Below the pieces are notes generated by a model. The model searched no databases. It worked only from the letters and a program-made list of their open reading frames with translations, and was not told where the DNA came from. Source: Bryobacterales bacterium (GTDB lineage: Bacteria; Acidobacteriota; Terriglobia; Bryobacterales; Bryobacteraceae). Taken from it: DNA of 26,712 bases. Below, in pieces: positions 23,173 through 26,712 of the stretch. The number at the start of each line of letters is the position of its first letter. Within the stretch, counting starts at the first letter, position 1. Location of the stretch: positions 1-26,712 of the forward strand of contig JALOKO010000004.1 of NCBI GenBank assembly GCA_025456495.1, in the 5' to 3' direction. The translations under genes were made by a program, and so were the position numbers.

Positions 23173-24677
23173 AATCCAACTGCGTCGCAACGCCCCTCTC
23201 CCGCCGAGGCTTCCTGGCGGCGGCGGCCGGCTTGTGCGGATGCGCGCGTCCCATCCCTCGGCGCAATGTGCTGTTTTTGGTGGTGGACGATCTGCGCCCG
23301 CAACTCGGCTGCTACGGTGACCGTACGGTGAAGACACCGCACATCGATGCGCTGGCCGCCCGCGGTGTGCTCTTCGAACGCGCCTACGCACAGCAAGCGC
23401 TCTGCTCTCCGTCGCGGACATCCTTCCTAACAGGTCTGCGTCCGGATACCACCGGCATCTACGATATTGAGACGCACTTCCGGGATCGTGTCCCCGATGT
23501 GGTCACGCTACCGCAGCTCTTCAGGAACAGCGGCTATTCCACCCGCGGCTTCTACAAGGTCTTTCACATGGCCGGGTTCGATCCGAATCTGGGCAACCTC
23601 AACGATCCGCCATCGTGGACTGAGCCGCTTTACCTGCCCGTACGCTCCGTCTACGGGCCCGAAGGCGAGGGCCTGTTACGCAGGTCCTACGCCCAACTGG
23701 AAGCGGAAGGCAAGACGCTCAGCTACCAGCACATCCCAAGGTCGTTGGCCTTCGAGGCGCCCGACGTTCCCGATGAAGCGCTCAGCGACGGGGAAGTGGC
23801 GCACGAAGCCGTGAATGCGCTACGCGCCTGGAAGGACCGTCCATTCTTCATGGCCGTTGGCTTCTACAAACCGCACCTGCCGTTCGTGGCGCCCAAGCGC
23901 TACTGGGACTTGTACCGCGAAGACGAAATTCCGCTGCCAGAAAACCAGTATCCGCCGCAGCATGCCCCATCGTACGCAGTGCCCGATGACAAGGAACTCC
24001 GCAGCTACGTGGGGATTCCCAAGCAAGGGGAGTTTCCTGACGAGTTGAAGCGCAAGCTGATGCACGCGTACCTGGCAAGCATCAGCTACGTGGACGCCCA
24101 GATTGGCAAAGTTCTCGCCGCACTCCAAGCGCTCGGCCTGAATGAAAACACAGTAGTGGTGCTGCTGGGCGACCACGGGTTTCAGATGGGCGAGCACGGC
24201 ACGTGGGCCAAGAAGCACTCGAATTTCGAGATCGCCGCCAACGCTCCGCTGATCGTGGCTGCGCCCGGTTCCGCGCAGGCGGGTGTGAAGAGCAAGGCGC
24301 TGGTGGAATTCATCGATCTCTACCCCACGCTTGCCGAACTGTGCGCGCTTCCTGAATCAGGCGCCCTGGAAGGAACGAGCTTCGCTCCGGTGCTCGCTCA
24401 TCCCCACCGTCCATGGAAGAAGGCCGCCTTCTGCCAATATCCGCGCGGTGCGGTGATGGGGCGTTCCGTGACGGATGGGCGCTTCCGATACACACAGTGG
24501 GCGCGCAGGAACGAGGCGCCGGATGCGGCCGAACTCTACGACCACGAGACGGATCCAGGCGAGAACGTGAACCGGTCCGGGGACCCGGCCTTTGCCGGTG
24601 ACGAAGCCCGGATGCGTAGCCTGCTGCACGGTGGCTGGCGGGCGGCCCGGCCAGTGGGATACGGAGGTGAGCGATGA
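23169..24677 (+). CDS. Sulfatase, iduronate-2-sulfatase-like, Tat-exported
   Basis: This 502-residue type I sulfatase would hydrolyse a sulfate ester from a carbohydrate. The formylglycine site is Cys79 in CSPSR followed by TSFLTGLRPDTTGIY, the phrase typical of the iduronate-2-sulfatase group. The metal-site Asp40-Asp41 is in VVDDLRP, and LLGDHGFQMGEHGTWAKK supplies the later Asp/His and Lys. The N terminus has a twin-arginine motif (SRRGFL, residues 11-16) and LCGC (22-25), which could be a lipobox, so it may be a Tat lipoprotein. The ATG at 23169 has GGAGG seven bases upstream and an ATGA overlap with uxuA. No formylglycine-generating enzyme is in the window. The exact sulfated sugar is unknown. 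Confidence 0.9.
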   Translation: MKSNCVATPLSRRGFLAAAAGLCGCARPIPRRNVLFLVVDDLRPQLGCYGDRTVKTPHIDALAARGVLFERAYAQQALCSPSRTSFLTGLRPDTTGIYDIETHFRDRVPDVVTLPQLFRNSGYSTRGFYKVFHMAGFDPNLGNLNDPPSWTEPLYLPVRSVYGPEGEGLLRRSYAQLEAEGKTLSYQHIPRSLAFEAPDVPDEALSDGEVAHEAVNALRAWKDRPFFMAVGFYKPHLPFVAPKRYWDLYREDEIPLPENQYPPQHAPSYAVPDDKELRSYVGIPKQGEFPDELKRKLMHAYLASISYVDAQIGKVLAALQALGLNENTVVVLLGDHGFQMGEHGTWAKKHSNFEIAANAPLIVAAPGSAQAGVKSKALVEFIDLYPTLAELCALPESGALEGTSFAPVLAHPHRPWKKAAFCQYPRGAVMGRSVTDGRFRYTQWARRNEAPDAAELYDHETDPGENVNRSGDPAFAGDEARMRSLLHGGWRAARPVGYGGER

Positions 24678-25426
24678 AGCTGGCCGGTAAAGTAGCGATC
24701 ATCACCGGCGCCGGGCGTGGCATCGGCGCAGGCATCGCGCGTGCCTTTGCGCGGGAAGGCGCAAGCCTGGTTGTGAACTACAACGGATCGAAGGATCATG
24801 CCGAGGCTCTGGTTGCTGAGATCGTTTCGCAAGGTGCTAAGGCCATCGCCTGCCGCGCCAATGTGGGGCGGCTTGCGGAGCATGACGGCCTGATCGCGGC
24901 AGCCACCAATGCGTTCGGGCGCATCGACATTCTGGTGAACAACGCGGCCATTGATCGCCGGGCGCCGTTTCTTGAGGCCACTCCCGAACAATGGGAACAG
25001 GTGGTGGACGTGGACTTGAAGGGGCCCTATTTCCTGGCGCAATGTGTCGCCCGCGTGATGGTGGCCGCCAACCAGGGCGGGGCCATCCTGAACATCTCCA
25101 GCGTGCACGACGAACAGGCGCATCGCAATAATTCCCTCTACACCATCGCCAAGGGTGGCATGAAGCTGATGACCCGCTGCCTAGCGCTGGAACTGGCGTC
25201 CCACCGCATTCGGGTGAACTCGCTTTCCCCTGGGGCAATCCTTACTGACATGAACCGCGCCGTCTTGAGCGACGAAGCGTACCGCGAAAAGGTCCTCAGC
25301 ATGATCCCCCTCGGGCGCATTGGCAATGTGGAAGACCTTGCCTCGGCTGCTGTTCTGCTGGTATCCGACGACGGCGCCTACATTACTGGTTCGACTTTTT
25401 ACATAGACGGAGGCTTGCTCCTATGA
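24674..25426 (+). CDS. SDR family oxidoreductase (glucose 1-dehydrogenase/FabG-like)
   Basis: This 250-residue classical short-chain dehydrogenase has the cofactor motif TGAGRGIG (11-18), the NNAA motif at 89-92 (ILVNNAAID), and the catalytic Ser143, Tyr156 and Lys160 (YTIAK). The position usually held by the tetrad Asn is Asp114 (VDVDLKG). Asn/Ser after the second strand (VVNYNGSKD) suggests NADP preference. In this operon it may oxidise or reduce the sugar or uronate before UxuA, for example as a fructuronate-type reductase, but this is inference. GGAGG lies six bases before the ATG, which overlaps the sulfatase stop as ATGA. Confidence 0.9.
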   Translation: MKLAGKVAIITGAGRGIGAGIARAFAREGASLVVNYNGSKDHAEALVAEIVSQGAKAIACRANVGRLAEHDGLIAAATNAFGRIDILVNNAAIDRRAPFLEATPEQWEQVVDVDLKGPYFLAQCVARVMVAANQGGAILNISSVHDEQAHRNNSLYTIAKGGMKLMTRCLALELASHRIRVNSLSPGAILTDMNRAVLSDEAYREKVLSMIPLGRIGNVEDLASAAVLLVSDDGAYITGSTFYIDGGLLL

Positions 25427-26145
25427 GCACAGAAAACAACAACGAAGCCGTGATGGGACTCGCGAACGGAAACGAACCCTCCATGAAGGAGATCCGCGAG
25501 CGGTATCTGCGGCTGTATGGTGGTCTCATTTTCGATGTGCTGGAACACCTGGGCTACCCGTATCAGGCGGTGTCCCACCAGATGGTTGGTTTGACATCCG
25601 AGATGAAACTGGCGGGTCCGGCGTTTACGGTGAAGGGAACAATGTCCTGCGAAAAGGACGAAAGCAAGCGCTACAAACGCCTGGCCATGATCAAGAACAT
25701 GAGCTTCCCTTGCGTGGAGGTTCGCGACGCGGGCACCCCCTTCCACGTGGCCATCTACGGAGAATTGAGCGCAACAACGGCGCAGGCCCACGGGGCCGTG
25801 GGCGCACTCATCGACGGTGGAACGCGGGATAGCTCGCACTTGGTGAAGATGGGCTTCCCGGTCTTTGCGCGCTACCGGAATCCGGTGGAAGCGTTCGGCC
25901 GGTGGATGATGCTGGAATATCAGGTGCCCATCCGGATCCGCGGCGAACTCATTGAGTCCGTGATCGTACAACCGGGCGATTTCATCTTCGGCGATTTGGA
26001 TGGCGTCATCGTGATTCCCCAATCCCTCACTCTGCAGGTGTTGGAGGAATGCGAGCGAATCATGAACATCGAAGACGTGGCGCGCGGCGAGTTTGCCCGT
26101 GGTGACGATCCGGTGGCAGTCTTTGAGCGCCACAAGAGGCTGTAG
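25423..26145 (+). CDS. RraA-like protein, candidate class II pyruvate aldolase
   Basis: The protein (240 residues) has the RraA / 4-hydroxy-4-methyl-2-oxoglutarate aldolase fold. The hallmark is visible as GELSATTAQAHGAVGALIDG, then GTRDSSHL with Arg135 and Asp136, which in aldolase members bind substrate and metal, followed by GFPVFAR and QPGDFIFGDLDGVIVIP. E. coli RraA, an RNase E inhibitor, is only about 160 residues and lacks the catalytic acid. The length and operon position here suggest an aldolase or decarboxylase acting on a 2-keto sugar acid, possibly the product of UxuA. GGAGG lies nine bases upstream and the ATG overlaps the SDR stop (ATGA). The family call is firm; the reaction is inferred. 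Confidence 0.82.
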   Translation: MSTENNNEAVMGLANGNEPSMKEIRERYLRLYGGLIFDVLEHLGYPYQAVSHQMVGLTSEMKLAGPAFTVKGTMSCEKDESKRYKRLAMIKNMSFPCVEVRDAGTPFHVAIYGELSATTAQAHGAVGALIDGGTRDSSHLVKMGFPVFARYRNPVEAFGRWMMLEYQVPIRIRGELIESVIVQPGDFIFGDLDGVIVIPQSLTLQVLEECERIMNIEDVARGEFARGDDPVAVFERHKRL

Positions 26146-26147
26146 TC

Positions 26148-26712
26148 ATGAGAATCCTCTTCGCTTCTTTGTTCACGGTGTGCTTGCTCGCGGCACAACC
26201 TTACGTCCGGGTATCGCCATCGGCGCCCCAATACCTGGAACTCTCCAACGGCCAGGTGTACGTGCCCATTGGGCTGAACATCGCCTGGGAGCGCTTCGCG
26301 ACGGACGAAGAAGAGGTGTTTGCGCTCACCGAAAAGCGATTCCGCTTGCTTGCCGAAAACGGCGGCAACTTTGCAAGGGTATGGCTAAGCCATCCCTTCT
26401 ATCAGCTCGATCCAGTGACGCCAGGCGTGATCGAGCAGTCCAGGTTACGGCGGATTGACCGGCTACTGGCGATTGCACGGAAGCATGGCATCCGGGTGAA
26501 GCTATGCCTGGAGCACTTCCGCACGGTAAGGGAGGATCCCTCGCGCTTCCCCGGCAGCGTCGCGATGGGCTTGCCGCACTATGGGCAGGTGTTCAAGACC
26601 ATGACGGAGTACTTTGAGACCCCGGCGGGCAGGGCCGTGTTCCTCGCCAAGCTGGACGCGCTCGCCACCCGCTATGCCAACGAGCCCATCATCTTCGGCT
26701 GGGAACTCTGGA
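26148..26712 (+). CDS. Glycoside hydrolase-like (cellulase-type TIM barrel) protein, 3' truncated
   Basis: The reading frame runs off the right edge after 188 codons. It starts with a short Sec signal (MRILFASLFTVCLLAAQPY). Then come YVPIGLNIAWERF, NGGNFARVWLSHPFYQ, a long helix, HGIRVKLCLEHFRT, and finally YANEPIIFGWELW at the edge. The last phrase normally continues with an Asn-Glu pair containing the acid/base glutamate of GH5-type enzymes, just beyond the window. It is preceded by AAGAGG 8 nt before the ATG and begins 2 nt after the RraA-like gene. It would be the secreted carbohydrate-cleaving enzyme of the locus. Family within clan A is not settled from the fragment. Confidence 0.75.
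   Translation, partial: MRILFASLFTVCLLAAQPYVRVSPSAPQYLELSNGQVYVPIGLNIAWERFATDEEEVFALTEKRFRLLAENGGNFARVWLSHPFYQLDPVTPGVIEQSRLRRIDRLLAIARKHGIRVKLCLEHFRTVREDPSRFPGSVAMGLPHYGQVFKTMTEYFETPAGRAVFLAKLDALATRYANEPIIFGWELW

Noticed and set aside
25423..26145. Annotation as RNase E regulator RraA
   Set aside because: The protein is about 80 residues longer than RraA and keeps the aldolase catalytic pair, and it sits among sugar-acid genes.

Overview
The window looks like chromosomal DNA from an Acidobacteriota member, probably close to Bryobacter/Solibacter. This is an inference from gene style: GC-rich DNA, two very large Oar-type TonB-dependent receptors (one with an intact N-terminal carboxypeptidase-regulatory-like domain), lipid A genes (lpxA, fabZ) showing a Gram-negative envelope, and several Tat-exported enzymes. 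No rRNA, tRNA, CRISPR array, insertion sequence or phage gene was seen.

Left part (1-5247). The C-terminal part of a TonB-dependent receptor, cut by the window edge, ends at a strong hairpin. A gene-poor stretch with two short tandem arrays follows. Next come a Tat-signal aldo/keto reductase and a beta-propeller (PD40-like) protein, both on +. Positions 4783-5247 hold no gene but end in a good + strand intrinsic terminator, and the roughly 180 bases before it fold well. This is a candidate small RNA.

Middle part (5248-13116, all on -). A five-gene operon reads from 9917 down to 5248. It encodes a DapA-family deaminase, 4-hydroxyproline 2-epimerase, and the beta, gamma ([2Fe-2S]) and alpha subunits of a D-hydroxyproline-type dehydrogenase. 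Together these would take trans-4-hydroxy-L-proline to alpha-ketoglutarate semialdehyde. The operon is preceded by a 16-bp dyad and a 20-bp x 4 tandem array. Upstream of it lie fabZ, lpxA and recN. fabZ is divergent from an M20 metallopeptidase with only 24 bp between the two start codons.

Right part. M20 peptidase and a secreted protein of unknown function (+) are followed by a region with an 18-bp-period array and then a LysR regulator (-). The LysR gene is divergent from a catabolic locus running to the right edge: complete TonB receptor, MFS transporter, mannonate dehydratase (UxuA), Tat-signal sulfatase with a CSPSR site, SDR dehydrogenase, RraA-like aldolase-fold protein, and a glycoside hydrolase-like TIM-barrel protein cut by the edge. 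Five of these genes (MFS through RraA) are joined by four consecutive ATGA overlaps. The set reads as uptake, desulfation and breakdown of a uronate-containing, possibly sulfated, carbohydrate. The usual KDG kinase and aldolase are absent, so the RraA-like protein may supply the final cleavage. This is the most interesting candidate system here, and the substrate is not known.
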